Assembly (NCBI GenBank): GCA_964591605.1
Contig: CAZQEN010000160.1
Location: 1-16,464 of the forward strand
DNA length: 16,464 nucleotides
Source of the DNA: CAYLLT01 sp964591605
GTDB taxonomy: Bacteria > Planctomycetota > Phycisphaerae > UBA1845 > PWPN01
Direction of reading: 5' to 3'
Shown: piece after piece, positions 1 to 6,115 of the stretch
How the letters are laid out: each line of letters begins with the position of its first letter
Position numbering within the stretch: position 1 is the first letter of the stretch
Translations under genes and position numbers: made by a program
Notes under the pieces: generated by a model
Seen by the model: the letters and a program-made list of their open reading frames with translations, nothing else
What the model was told of the DNA's origin: nothing
Databases searched by the model: none

Positions 1-170
1 TCGCAGTTGCGAATGCATGCTGCCCATGCCACCCGCCTACCTTGACACGCACCCCGCGGCGGGTGCGGCAACTGCTTCAGGGGTCGGGCTACCGGCCCGG
101 CCGCCGGGCGGCACTGCTTGGGACCGGCTGACGTCGGCTCAGAGTGTGGAACGACGGTCTGTGGATGGGT
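1..170. other. Left-edge non-coding stretch with hairpins
   Basis: No gene is supported here. The first 25 bases contain a short palindrome (TCGCA-gt-TGCGA) and differ at about 3 positions from bases 16391-16415 at the other edge of the window. A hairpin with arms GCACCC (49-54) and GGGTGC (61-66) and another with arms GCCCGG (95-100) and CCGGGC (104-109) lie downstream of the minus-strand lipoprotein gene. They could fold in its transcript, but neither is followed by a T-run, so I do not call a terminator. Confidence 0.5.
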
Positions 171-446
171 TTACCGGTCGACGCGCATGAGAAGCGGAAG
201 GCTCCGCTCGGCCTGCAGATCTGCGAAGCAGGTGTGAGGGTCGAACTTCTGCACGAACGAATCCTGGCTGGCAGCCCGGTAGGTCGGGTCGAGCAGGTCG
301 CGGACCGCGTGCTGCGTGCCGCGGTGCTGGAGATAACCCATCGAAGGAGCCTGACTTTGGGGGGCGAGCCGGTTCCAGGGTTGACAGCCGCTGAGGGTCA
401 GGATCGCGGCCACCACGAACAACGGCAGGGCGGTTCTGGCTGCCAT
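171..446 (-). CDS. Small predicted lipoprotein, function unknown
   Basis: This is a 91-residue protein. Residues 1-21 form a classic lipoprotein signal: a short start with Arg4, a hydrophobic stretch, then the lipobox LSGC with Cys21 as the lipidated residue. The remaining ~70 residues are polar, with no domain I recognise. The open frame extends upstream to 683, but the internal ATG at 446 is preferred because it alone places the signal peptide at the N-terminus and has an AGGAG ribosome binding site 7 nt upstream. It lies 158 bp downstream of the PilZ gene on the same strand, with a hairpin between them, so it may be only partly cotranscribed. By family logic it should be anchored in a membrane facing the periplasm. 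No function can be assigned. Confidence 0.7.
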   Translation of the reverse strand: MAARTALPLFVVAAILTLSGCQPWNRLAPQSQAPSMGYLQHRGTQHAVRDLLDPTYRAASQDSFVQKFDPHTCFADLQAERSLPLLMRVDR

Positions 447-453
447 GGCGAGT

Positions 454-458
454 CTCCT
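454..458 (-). promoter_or_regulatory. Ribosome binding site of the lipoprotein gene
   Basis: AGGAG on the minus strand, 7 nt before the ATG at 446. This decides the start codon in favour of the internal ATG rather than the longer open frame. Confidence 0.7.
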
Positions 459-502
459 GAGTGGTATATCCAGGGTACCCTCGGCAGGCGGGAGAAACAA
501 TA

Positions 503-530
503 CCCGGCGCGAGCTCGGGCTCGCGCCGGG
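503..530 (-). terminator. Strong hairpin downstream of the PilZ gene, possible terminator or attenuator
   Basis: A perfect 12-bp inverted repeat (arms CCCGGCGCGAGC and GCTCGCGCCGGG) encloses a 4-nt loop. In the minus-strand transcript it is followed by a moderately T-rich stretch, TATTGTTTCTC. It sits 75 bp after the PilZ stop codon and 57 bp before the lipoprotein ATG. It could terminate the upstream message or lower expression of the lipoprotein. The tail is not a pure T-run, so termination is probable rather than certain. Confidence 0.5.
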
Positions 531-604
531 GAGGAGGAAAGACGGCGATCTGGATCGGTTTGGCATCCCGGGCGACGCGGCGGGATGACGCACCCTTCCA
601 CAGG

Positions 605-967
605 CTACTGGAACATGAATTCGATGCCAGTCATGAAGCCTGAAGGCGTCTGCTGGCAGTAGCGCACGACGCCGCGCCCGCACAGGGTGGCCTCGGGCAG
701 ATGGATCGCGATGTCGAGCACCGTCTCGAGCTCGAAGTATCGGTCACTGGACATGCCCAGGCCGGTCTCGCTGATGTTGCGGCAGGTGGCGAAGCATGGC
801 TCCTGGTGTCCGTCGGCAGGATGAATCTCCACCGTGCCGGGGAAGGGCCAGCGCGGCGCGCGGCGGCGCTCGTGGCCGGGATGCGGCTCCGAATCGGCGT
901 GGCGGGAGCGAATCAACTGGTTGATGGCTTTGGGAGTCAGCTTGATGATTTCGTCAGTGGTACTCAT
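605..967 (-). CDS. PilZ domain protein (predicted c-di-GMP receptor)
   Basis: This is a 120-residue, single-domain soluble protein. Residues ~33-119 match the PilZ pattern: the arginine-rich RxxxR motif (R35-R39, in RRRAPR) followed by N-x-S-x-x-G (N64, S66, G69). In this family these two motifs wrap around cyclic di-GMP. Both are intact, so ligand binding is likely. The first ~30 residues are probably a linker. The ATG at 967 has a strong AAAGGAGG site (973-980) 5 nt upstream. That site sits inside the 22-bp gap after the upstream 251-residue gene, so the two genes are very likely cotranscribed. Its effector output is unknown; no flagellar, pilus or cellulose gene is visible nearby. The PilZ fold call is firm and the role is open. 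Confidence 0.88.
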   Translation of the reverse strand: MSTTDEIIKLTPKAINQLIRSRHADSEPHPGHERRRAPRWPFPGTVEIHPADGHQEPCFATCRNISETGLGMSSDRYFELETVLDIAIHLPEATLCGRGVVRYCQQTPSGFMTGIEFMFQ

Positions 968-970
968 TTC

Positions 971-980
971 TCCCTCCTTT
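971..980 (-). promoter_or_regulatory. Strong ribosome binding site of the PilZ gene
   Basis: The minus-strand sequence AAAGGAGGGA lies just before the PilZ ATG and within the short gap after the upstream gene. It is the strongest Shine-Dalgarno match seen in the window and suggests efficient independent translation within the operon. Confidence 0.75.
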
Positions 981-989
981 GGGGGCGAC

Positions 990-1745
990 TCATCTTGGGA
1001 CGCCGGGAGTCGGGCTGCCCATCTGTGCCTCGGTTAATTCGCGGCACAAGTTGATGTTCAGTCCGCCGTTATTGTCCAAAGTGAGCGACCATTGCTGGCC
1101 TTTGCGCATTCGGACGTAAACGGCCTCTCCCTGGGCGACGCGGACGCCCTCGGCGGCGGCCAGGCCGGGGTTGCTCACATAGTCCCAGAACCTCGACCAG
1201 AGCCGGCGCTCGAACGGGTTGGGGTTCGGGTCGACCCGAAACACGTCCGGCACGTCGCCTGCGGGGTCCACGGCGTAACCCTCGAACGGGTTCTGGTGTT
1301 CTCCGTAGATCCGCCGGAAGAGGGCGAGCGATTTTCCCCGCAGGGCGTCTCCGGCAGCCACGTGCTCGGCGTTGAACTTGATGACCAGGGCGTCAAAGAA
1401 GATGACGTCATCCTGAATCACGAACGTGCGTGCGGGGAGCGGGCGGCCCGCGCGGTCGATCTCGATGAACTGCAGGGTGGTGACGACCGGCCCGCCCGCG
1501 TCGGGCGGGGTCTGGTCGACCACCAGCACGTCGGCGAGCCGCGTGGCCCCGGTCAGCCGCTCGATGGCCCGCTGCAGCTCCTGGCGCTCGCGGACGAGTT
1601 GTTCCTTTTGCTGGCGCAGGCGATCCGCCTCGCTGGGGGTCAACAGCCAGACGGTGCCGAAACCGGAGGCCGCGATGACGGCCAGTCCGAAAAGCCAGTG
1701 TTTTGCCTGCAAGCTGTCTTCGTCCCTGTTCTGAAGGCCGGCCAT
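990..1745 (-). CDS. Membrane-anchored coiled-coil protein, unknown function
   Basis: This is a 251-residue protein. Residues ~17-35 form one transmembrane segment. Residues ~38-65 are a heptad-patterned, charged coiled coil (SEADRLRQQKEQLVRERQEL and onward). Residues ~70-240 form a globular, probably extracytoplasmic domain with motifs such as FFDALVIKF and RGKSLALFRRIYGE. I do not recognise a named family. The coiled coil directly after the membrane anchor resembles the layout of membrane-tethered scaffold or sensor proteins, which is only an architectural analogy. It is the first gene of a cluster with the PilZ gene 22 bp downstream. The ATG at 1745 has only a weak GAGG placed directly before it, and both lie in the loop of a GC hairpin. 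A TTG start at residue 12 is a possible alternative. Confidence 0.75.
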   Translation of the reverse strand: MAGLQNRDEDSLQAKHWLFGLAVIAASGFGTVWLLTPSEADRLRQQKEQLVRERQELQRAIERLTGATRLADVLVVDQTPPDAGGPVVTTLQFIEIDRAGRPLPARTFVIQDDVIFFDALVIKFNAEHVAAGDALRGKSLALFRRIYGEHQNPFEGYAVDPAGDVPDVFRVDPNPNPFERRLWSRFWDYVSNPGLAAAEGVRVAQGEAVYVRMRKGQQWSLTLDNNGGLNINLCRELTEAQMGSPTPGVPR

Positions 1746-2005
1746 CCTCGGCCGGCGGATGCTTCAGAGGACGACGCAGCCCCGCATGGTCCCCTGTGCG
1801 GACGAAAGGTCGGCATCACACCGGCGGTTTCGTCCGCGGAGCGGACCCTGCTGTCTGCGGCTCCTCCGCTACTTATACGATTGGAATCGCGTCGGCGTCG
1901 CCGCTGCCCGGCGGTTTCGCACGCTGAATCCAGCTCGGCGTCCGCCGGCATCGCCATCTGTATTATCGGACGAGGGGGTGTCAGACGGTGAGGCGGCGCG
2001 GCAGG
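1746..2005. other. Intergenic region with palindromic repeat-like sequence
   Basis: These 260 bp lie between the 251-residue gene and the uma2 gene, both on the minus strand. I see no supported gene. It contains a 6-bp stem with a 3-nt loop (GTCCGC-gga-GCGGAC, around 1836-1850) flanked by GCGGTTTC and by CCTGCTGTCTGC, which looks like a small dispersed element. On the minus strand TATAAG (1872-1877) and TAATAC (about 1964-1969) are possible -10 boxes for the operon, but neither has a convincing -35 partner. Confidence 0.4.
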
Positions 2006-2584
2006 TCAGGGGTGGGCGTAGAGTGAGTCGACCGGCAGCGTGAAGCCCGGAAGCGTCACTGACCGTGCGGTCTCGCGCGATTCGTAAACCTGCTCATTCC
2101 AGCCTCTCTCGCCGCGGACCAGAACGAGTACCCGCCGCTGCCGGCGATGGAGGATCCAGTATTCACGTACGCCGGCCCGCCAGTAGTCAATGCGCTTCTC
2201 CTCGAGGTCGCGACGCTCGTGCCGGGGAGACGTCGCCTCGGCGACCCAGAAAGGCCTTTCCTTCTTCCAGAGCAGCGGGTTCGTCGCGGCCTGGAAAGTC
2301 CGGTACAGGGCGAGGTCCGGCTGCCGGACCGTCCCGGTTCGCGGGACGACGAGGGCAGCCCGCTGACTGATATGTGCGAAGGCATCCGGGCGTCGGGCGC
2401 GGTAGAGCAGCAGGGCCTCCTGAAGCTTCACCACGGCGTAGTCGTGAAGGGGCCCTGGTATTGCTGACACCTCGACCACTCCGTTGACGAGTTCGTACCG
2501 GCGTCCTTCCGGCAGATCGGCCAGAAGGAACTCATCGACCGTGAGTCGCAATTTGGGGAGGATCTTAGCCGAGAGCACGACCAT
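2006..2584 (-). CDS. Uma2-family (DUF820) endonuclease-like protein
   Basis: This is a 192-residue protein with the whole Uma2 pattern: an N-terminal LTVDEFLLADLPEGRRYELV segment, then H47, the QPDLALY motif with Asp90, the VAEATSP motif with Glu116, and the RRDLEEKRIDYWRAGVREYW block with Lys130. Asp90, Glu116 and Lys130 fit the PD-(D/E)xK nuclease-like metal site, so the active site appears intact. The family is abundant in cyanobacteria, planctomycetes and actinobacteria; its biological role and substrate are not settled. Length is normal for the family. The ATG at 2584 has AGGTG 4 nt upstream and a perfect TATAAT box 14 nt upstream. The gene follows the radical SAM gene by 35 bp on the same strand but appears to be an independent unit. 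Confidence 0.9.
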   Translation of the reverse strand: MVVLSAKILPKLRLTVDEFLLADLPEGRRYELVNGVVEVSAIPGPLHDYAVVKLQEALLLYRARRPDAFAHISQRAALVVPRTGTVRQPDLALYRTFQAATNPLLWKKERPFWVAEATSPRHERRDLEEKRIDYWRAGVREYWILHRRQRRVLVLVRGERGWNEQVYESRETARSVTLPGFTLPVDSLYAHP

Positions 2585-2598
2585 GTTGCACCTGCCGG

Positions 2599-2604
2599 AT
2601 TATA
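2599..2604 (-). promoter_or_regulatory. Consensus -10 box before the uma2 gene
   Basis: A perfect TATAAT on the minus strand lies 14 nt before the ATG at 2584, in the 35-bp gap after the radical SAM stop codon. A -35 element would fall at the very end of the radical SAM gene; GTGTGA is a weak candidate there. The predicted leader would be about 8 nt. Confidence 0.55.
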
Positions 2605-2619
2605 CCATGACTCTGGGGC

Positions 2620-4557
2620 TCACACCGCCACGGGCGTCCGGGGGGCGTTGATCTTGACGAACACGTCGTCGTACTGGTGTTCGAGGTAGGTGCGCGAGGG
2701 GCCGCTGCCAATGTGGTCCCAGGGGAGGACCTCGCCATAACTGCGCTCGCGGTGGGCGTAGAAGGCGGGGTCGATGCCGGTCTGCTCGAAGGCGCGGCGC
2801 CAGATGGTGTAATCGAAGACCTCGTCCCAGCCGTCCATCCGGGCGCCGAGCCGCCAGGCGGCGACGATGGCCGGGGCCAGGCGGCGGTCGCCGCGGGCGA
2901 AAACGCCCTCCAGGATCGAACGCTCGGGGCTGTGCGTCTTGACCTTGACGTTCGAGCGGACCTGGCGGGCGGTGCGGGCCAGGAGGCGGCGGGCCTCCTG
3001 GAAGTATTCGAGCGTCGCCTGGGCGGCCCACTGAAACGGCGTGTGCGGCTTGGGCACGAGGAAGCTGACACTGGCGTTGACCGAGGCCGGGCCGCCGCGG
3101 ACGCCTTTCTTGGCCTCGCTCACCTCGCGGGCCAAATCGAAGATACCGGTGATGTCTTCCTCCCGTTCGCCGGGGAAGCCGCACATGAAATAGAGCTTGA
3201 CCGCGTTCCAGCCGGCGGCGTAGGCCTGTTTGACACCGTCGATCAGGTTGCCGTCGGTGACTTTCTTGCGGATGGCGGCGCGCATGTCGTCGCGGGCGGC
3301 CTCGGCGGCGATGGTCAGGCCGCTCTTGCGGACGGTGTTCACCATCCATGGGATGTTCTGGAGCATCTTGTCGACGCGCAGCGACGGGAGCGAGAGGCTG
3401 ACGTGGCGGTCCTTGAACTGGGCGTGGGCGCGTTCCGCCAGCTCGCGAAGATAGGGGTAATCGGCGGTTGAGAGGCTCAGCAGGCCGATTTCGTCATGGC
3501 CGGTGGCTCGCCAGGCTTCCTCGGCGATTTCGAGAATGCGCTCGACGCTGCGCAGGCCCAGCGGGCGCTTGGTGTAGCCGGCGTGGCAGAAACGGCAGCG
3601 CTGGGGGCAGCCGCGCATGACCTCGATGCTGATGCGGTCGTGGACGATCTCGGTGTAGGGTAGCAGCGGGCGGGTCGGGAACGGGACGGCCTCGAAGTCG
3701 GGCGTTTGGCAGCGGATGATGCGCTCGCGGTAGGCTGGGCTCTGCCCACCACACGCCGTGGCGTCATTTCCTTCCGAGGTGGGCGGAGCCCACCCTACAG
3801 CGTTGTGGTAGGGTGGGCTTTGCCCACCGCCATCGCAGACGTCGCAGCCGGCCGTGGTGGGCGGAGCCCACCCTACGGGGCGGAGGCGGGCGATCGTGCC
3901 GTCATCGTTGTAGTCGAAGGCGTAGAGCGACGGGGCGTAGATCCACTCGAAGCGGCGGGCCATCTCCACGATCATGTCGCGGCGGCCGGCGCCCTGGCGC
4001 TTCATCTCACGGTGGCACTCGATGATGGCGGCCATGCTGTGCTCGCCGTCGCCGATCACCACCAGGTCCACGAAATCGGCCACCGGTTCGGGGTTGTCGG
4101 CCTGCGGGCCGCCGACGATGACGAGGGGATGCGACTCTGTTCGCTCGGCGGCGTAGAACGGGATGCCAGCCAGATCGAGCATCGTGAGCAGGTTGGTGAA
4201 CCCCATCTCGTATTGGAGCGAGATGGCGAAAATGTCGGCCGAACCGACCGGCTGGCGCGTGTCCCAGGTGAAAAGCGGGATGCCGCGCTCGCGCATGACC
4301 TTCTCGGCGTCAATCCAGGGGGTATAGACGCGTTCAGCGCAGACGCCGGGGGTGTGGTTGCAGAGCCAGTAGATGATCTGGCAGCCCAGGTGGCTCATGC
4401 CGATCGAGTAAGCATCGGGGAAGCCGACGGCGATGCGGATCTGGGCGCGCTCCCAGTCCCCCGGGCGGACGAGCTGGTTCCACTCGTTGCCGATGTACTG
4501 CCCGGGCTGCTTGACCCAGGGCAGGAGCTCCTCGCTGACACGCTCGCGAAGCGTCAT
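2620..4557 (-). CDS. B12-binding-type radical SAM protein (TIGR03960-like)
   Basis: This is a 645-residue protein. Residues ~35-180 match the N-terminal B12-binding-like region of this family (FPDAYSIGMSHLGCQIIYWL, QYEMGFTNLLTMLDLAGIPF, VIVGGPQADNPEP, IGDGEHS). The radical SAM core follows with CPQRCRFC at 317-324 (Cys317, Cys321, Cys324), the CX3CX2C motif that binds a 4Fe-4S cluster and S-adenosylmethionine. The rest of the barrel continues to ~540, including YFMCGFPGEREEDI and SFLVPKPHTPFQW. The substrate of this subfamily is not known to me. The open frame extends to 5010, but the ATG at 4557 is chosen because family similarity begins there and GAGGT lies 6 nt upstream. Residues 228-276 are two copies of a dispersed inverted-repeat element translated in frame, a non-family insertion in the linker before the radical SAM core. 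Confidence 0.9.
   Translation of the reverse strand: MTLRERVSEELLPWVKQPGQYIGNEWNQLVRPGDWERAQIRIAVGFPDAYSIGMSHLGCQIIYWLCNHTPGVCAERVYTPWIDAEKVMRERGIPLFTWDTRQPVGSADIFAISLQYEMGFTNLLTMLDLAGIPFYAAERTESHPLVIVGGPQADNPEPVADFVDLVVIGDGEHSMAAIIECHREMKRQGAGRRDMIVEMARRFEWIYAPSLYAFDYNDDGTIARLRPVGWAPPTTAGCDVCDGGGQSPPYHNAVGWAPPTSEGNDATACGGQSPAYRERIIRCQTPDFEAVPFPTRPLLPYTEIVHDRISIEVMRGCPQRCRFCHAGYTKRPLGLRSVERILEIAEEAWRATGHDEIGLLSLSTADYPYLRELAERAHAQFKDRHVSLSLPSLRVDKMLQNIPWMVNTVRKSGLTIAAEAARDDMRAAIRKKVTDGNLIDGVKQAYAAGWNAVKLYFMCGFPGEREEDITGIFDLAREVSEAKKGVRGGPASVNASVSFLVPKPHTPFQWAAQATLEYFQEARRLLARTARQVRSNVKVKTHSPERSILEGVFARGDRRLAPAIVAAWRLGARMDGWDEVFDYTIWRRAFEQTGIDPAFYAHRERSYGEVLPWDHIGSGPSRTYLEHQYDDVFVKINAPRTPVAV
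3730..3798. repeat. REPIN-like inverted-repeat element, copy 1 (inside radical SAM gene)
   Basis: This is a 69-bp unit: two 21-bp arms in inverted orientation (19 of 21 positions pair) around a 27-bp centre. The right arm itself contains the small palindrome GTGGGC-gga-GCCCAC, and the left arm has a similar one, so the unit is a hairpin of hairpins. It is read in frame as the second peptide block, VGWAPPT - nine residues - GGQSPAY. The architecture is that of REP doublets (REPINs); whether it belongs to that class is inference. Confidence 0.8.
3808..3876. repeat. REPIN-like inverted-repeat element, copy 2 (inside radical SAM gene)
   Basis: This 69-bp unit has the same 21-27-21 layout as the neighbouring copy, from which it is separated by 9 bp. 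The arms are nearly identical to those of the first copy, while the 27-bp centre is unrelated in sequence though equal in length. It is translated as VGWAPPT - nine residues - GGQSPPY. Every part (21, 27, 21 and the 9-bp spacer) is a multiple of three, so the reading frame is kept. Confidence 0.8.
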
Positions 4558-4600
4558 CCACGAACCTCGGTTGGACTCGTTGACGATCGACCCGGCAGAT

Positions 4601-4606
4601 ATTGTA
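4601..4606 (-). promoter_or_regulatory. Candidate -10 box of the radical SAM gene
   Basis: TACAAT on the minus strand lies 43 nt before the ATG at 4557, between the terminator-like hairpin of the upstream small gene and this gene. No convincing -35 is seen. It matches the TAnAAT hexamer found before most genes in this window. Confidence 0.45.
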
Positions 4607-4673
4607 CGACGAATCGTGTGTTGGGGCACGTGCGGGGGCGATCGGCAAGCAGGCACGGGGTGCAAATACAGAA

Positions 4674-4698
4674 GCCCAGGGAGCGGGGGTCCCTGGGC
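4674..4698 (-). terminator. Terminator-like hairpin after the small 66-residue gene
   Basis: A perfect 9-bp stem (GCCCAGGGA / TCCCTGGGC) has a 7-nt loop and is followed on the minus strand by TTCTGTATTTGC. It lies 57 bp past the stop codon of the 66-residue gene and ahead of the radical SAM promoter candidate, which is a sensible place to separate the two units. Confidence 0.55.
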
Positions 4699-4754
4699 CT
4701 CGTCCGATTGTCGCCCGACGTCGCGCCAAGCCGCCGGGAGGGATGTGCTGAGCG

Positions 4755-4955
4755 TCAAGCGCCGGTCAGCCCGGCCTGGAAGAATGCCACAATCGCCGCG
4801 TCGGCCACGCCCGAGAATACCTGAATCACGATCTCGGCCAGAAACGTGCGGAATTCGAGCCCTTTGAGATACTTGGGAATCTGGGCGAGGCTGAAATCCA
4901 TCAGGGGGAGCAGGGCCAGCGGAAGCGTAAAGCTGTACAGCTTGAGCGTTTTCAT
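4755..4955 (-). CDS. Small secreted or membrane peptide, unknown function
   Basis: This is a 66-residue protein. It begins MKTLKLYSFTLPLALLPLMD, with two lysines then a hydrophobic stretch, which reads as a signal peptide or a single membrane anchor; possible cleavage is near LAQ. The rest (~40 residues) is mostly hydrophobic or amphipathic (FLAEIVIQVFSGVADAAIVAFF) and could form a second helix. I do not recognise the family. The ATG at 4955 has GGAG 7 nt upstream, a candidate TTGACA/TACCCT promoter behind it and a hairpin terminator after its stop. That complete set of signals supports a real gene despite its size. It lies in a region that the radical SAM open frame also crosses, which is why the shorter radical SAM start is preferred. 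Confidence 0.65.
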   Translation of the reverse strand: MKTLKLYSFTLPLALLPLMDFSLAQIPKYLKGLEFRTFLAEIVIQVFSGVADAAIVAFFQAGLTGA

Positions 4956-4973
4956 GATTCGACTCCGTGCAGT

Positions 4974-5011
4974 CATGCCGCCCGCTGGATCCGATCAACT
5001 TCGGCGGCATG
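4974..5011. repeat. 9-bp inverted repeat in the leader of the small gene
   Basis: Perfect arms CATGCCGCC (4974-4982) and GGCGGCATG (5003-5011) enclose a 20-nt loop. In the minus-strand transcript it would lie just upstream of the ribosome binding site of the 66-residue gene, so it could affect its translation or end readthrough from the permease gene. There is no T-run. Confidence 0.4.
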
Positions 5012-5030
5012 GCGCGTCCGTGCTCAATTC

Positions 5031-5058
5031 AGGGTACCAACCGGCCCGGTTCTGTCAA
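5031..5058 (-). promoter_or_regulatory. Candidate promoter of the small 66-residue gene
   Basis: A perfect -35 hexamer TTGACA (5053-5058) is followed after 16 nt by TACCCT (5031-5036), a weaker -10. The predicted leader is about 70 nt and contains the 9-bp inverted repeat. Confidence 0.45.
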
Positions 5059-5069
5059 TCCCCATGGGA

Positions 5070-6107
5070 TCACGCAACCCAGTCGGCAGGGCCGGTGCCG
5101 CTGCGGCGGCTGTCGATGGCGGCGGCGATGATGAGGACGCAGCCGACGATGATTTTCTGGGTGAGCTCGTGCACGCCGGCCGAGTTGAGGCCGTTGCCGA
5201 GCACCGACATGATCAGGGCCCCCAGAAACGTGCCCAGGATGGTGCCCTCGCCGCCGGCCAGACGGGTCCCGCCGAGGACGACGGCGGCGATGGCGTAGAG
5301 CTCGGCCCCCTCACCCGCGGTATAGCTGCCCGTCGAGGTCCGCGACCAGTAGATCACCCCGGCGAGTCCCGCGCACACGCCGCTGCAGGCGAAGGCAAAC
5401 ACGCGTACCCCGCCGGTGCGGACGCCGGCATAGCGCGAGGCGAGCCAGTTGCCGCCCACCGCGTAAACCTGCCGGCCGGTGGACGTGGTCGCCAGAAAGA
5501 GTGCGGCTGCGGCGACGGCCAGGACGGAGATGCCGATGGGGATCGCGACGGTCAGCGCCCCCGGGCATGCCAGGAGCTGCGTCTGGCCGCCGCTGATCCA
5601 GTAGGCCAGGCCGCGAAGCACCAGGAGCGTGCCCAGCGTCACAATGAAGGAGGGGACGCGCAGCCAGGTGCAGAGCCAGCCATTGCCGGTGCCGCACATT
5701 GTGCCGGCGATCGCCGCCGCGAGGCCGCCGCAGAGGATGGCCATGCCGGGTTCGAAGCGGCCGGTCAGCCCGACCGCGGTCGATACAAATACCACATTGC
5801 AGACCGCCAGAATCGAACCGACCGACAGGTCGATGCCGCCGGTGAGGATGACGAAGGTCATGCCGACGCCGAGAGTGAGGTTGATGGCCGCCTGTTCGAG
5901 GATCTTGCGCTGATTGAAGGCGTTGAAGGTCCAGGAGCCGTCGGGGCGGTCCTGCACGATGAATCGAGGCGGCTGCAGGCTCCAGTCGCCCGGGCGCCAG
6001 GGGCTGGGGCCCATGTCGATGGCGCTCAGGAGGACCATGCCGGCGTAGACGAGCGCGAGGATCAGCAGGAGTTTGCCGTAGCGCGAAGAAGAGCGGGACG
6101 CGGACAT
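5070..6107 (-). CDS. ABC sugar transporter permease, RbsC/BPD_transp_2 type
   Basis: This is a 345-residue integral membrane protein with about eight to ten hydrophobic segments (the first at ~12-31). It has the hallmark motif of ribose/xylose/autoinducer-type permeases, TGGIDLSVGS at 89-98, then FIVTLGTLLVLRGLAYW (154-170), the cytoplasmic coupling-loop region GGNWLASRYAGV (218-229) and AAVVLGGTRLAGGEGTILGT (274-293). In this family the permease forms the channel and works with an ATPase (RbsA-like) and a periplasmic binding protein (RbsB-like). Neither is in the window, so it looks like an orphan permease. Residues ~33-70 form a longer than usual first extracytoplasmic loop. The frame runs upstream to 6377, but ATG 6107 precedes the first membrane segment. 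It has no Shine-Dalgarno site; a TACAAT lies 8 nt upstream, suggesting a leaderless message. Confidence 0.88.
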   Translation of the reverse strand: MSASRSSSRYGKLLLILALVYAGMVLLSAIDMGPSPWRPGDWSLQPPRFIVQDRPDGSWTFNAFNQRKILEQAAINLTLGVGMTFVILTGGIDLSVGSILAVCNVVFVSTAVGLTGRFEPGMAILCGGLAAAIAGTMCGTGNGWLCTWLRVPSFIVTLGTLLVLRGLAYWISGGQTQLLACPGALTVAIPIGISVLAVAAAALFLATTSTGRQVYAVGGNWLASRYAGVRTGGVRVFAFACSGVCAGLAGVIYWSRTSTGSYTAGEGAELYAIAAVVLGGTRLAGGEGTILGTFLGALIMSVLGNGLNSAGVHELTQKIIVGCVLIIAAAIDSRRSGTGPADWVA

Positions 6108-6115
6108 CGGGGGAG

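Noticed and set aside
42..47. TTGACA as a plus-strand -35 box
   Set aside because: No -10 hexamer lies 16-18 nt downstream and no plus-strand gene follows.
144..662. 172-residue plus-strand open frame at the left edge
   Set aside because: There is no ribosome site or domain. The opposite strand has a lipoprotein signal with a good ribosome site.
1640..1957. 105-residue minus-strand open frame overlapping the start of the 251-residue gene
   Set aside because: It is in a different frame from that gene, has Arg/Ser-rich composition and runs through palindromic intergenic sequence.
3706..4824. 372-residue plus-strand open frame
   Set aside because: It is antisense to the radical SAM gene. It contains the repeat translated in the other orientation (VGWALPT...GGRSPPY) but no protein family signal.
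4558..5010. N-terminal extension of the radical SAM protein to 5010
   Set aside because: The extension lacks family similarity, would overlap the 66-residue gene and cross a terminator-like hairpin and a -10 candidate. ATG 4557 has a ribosome site.
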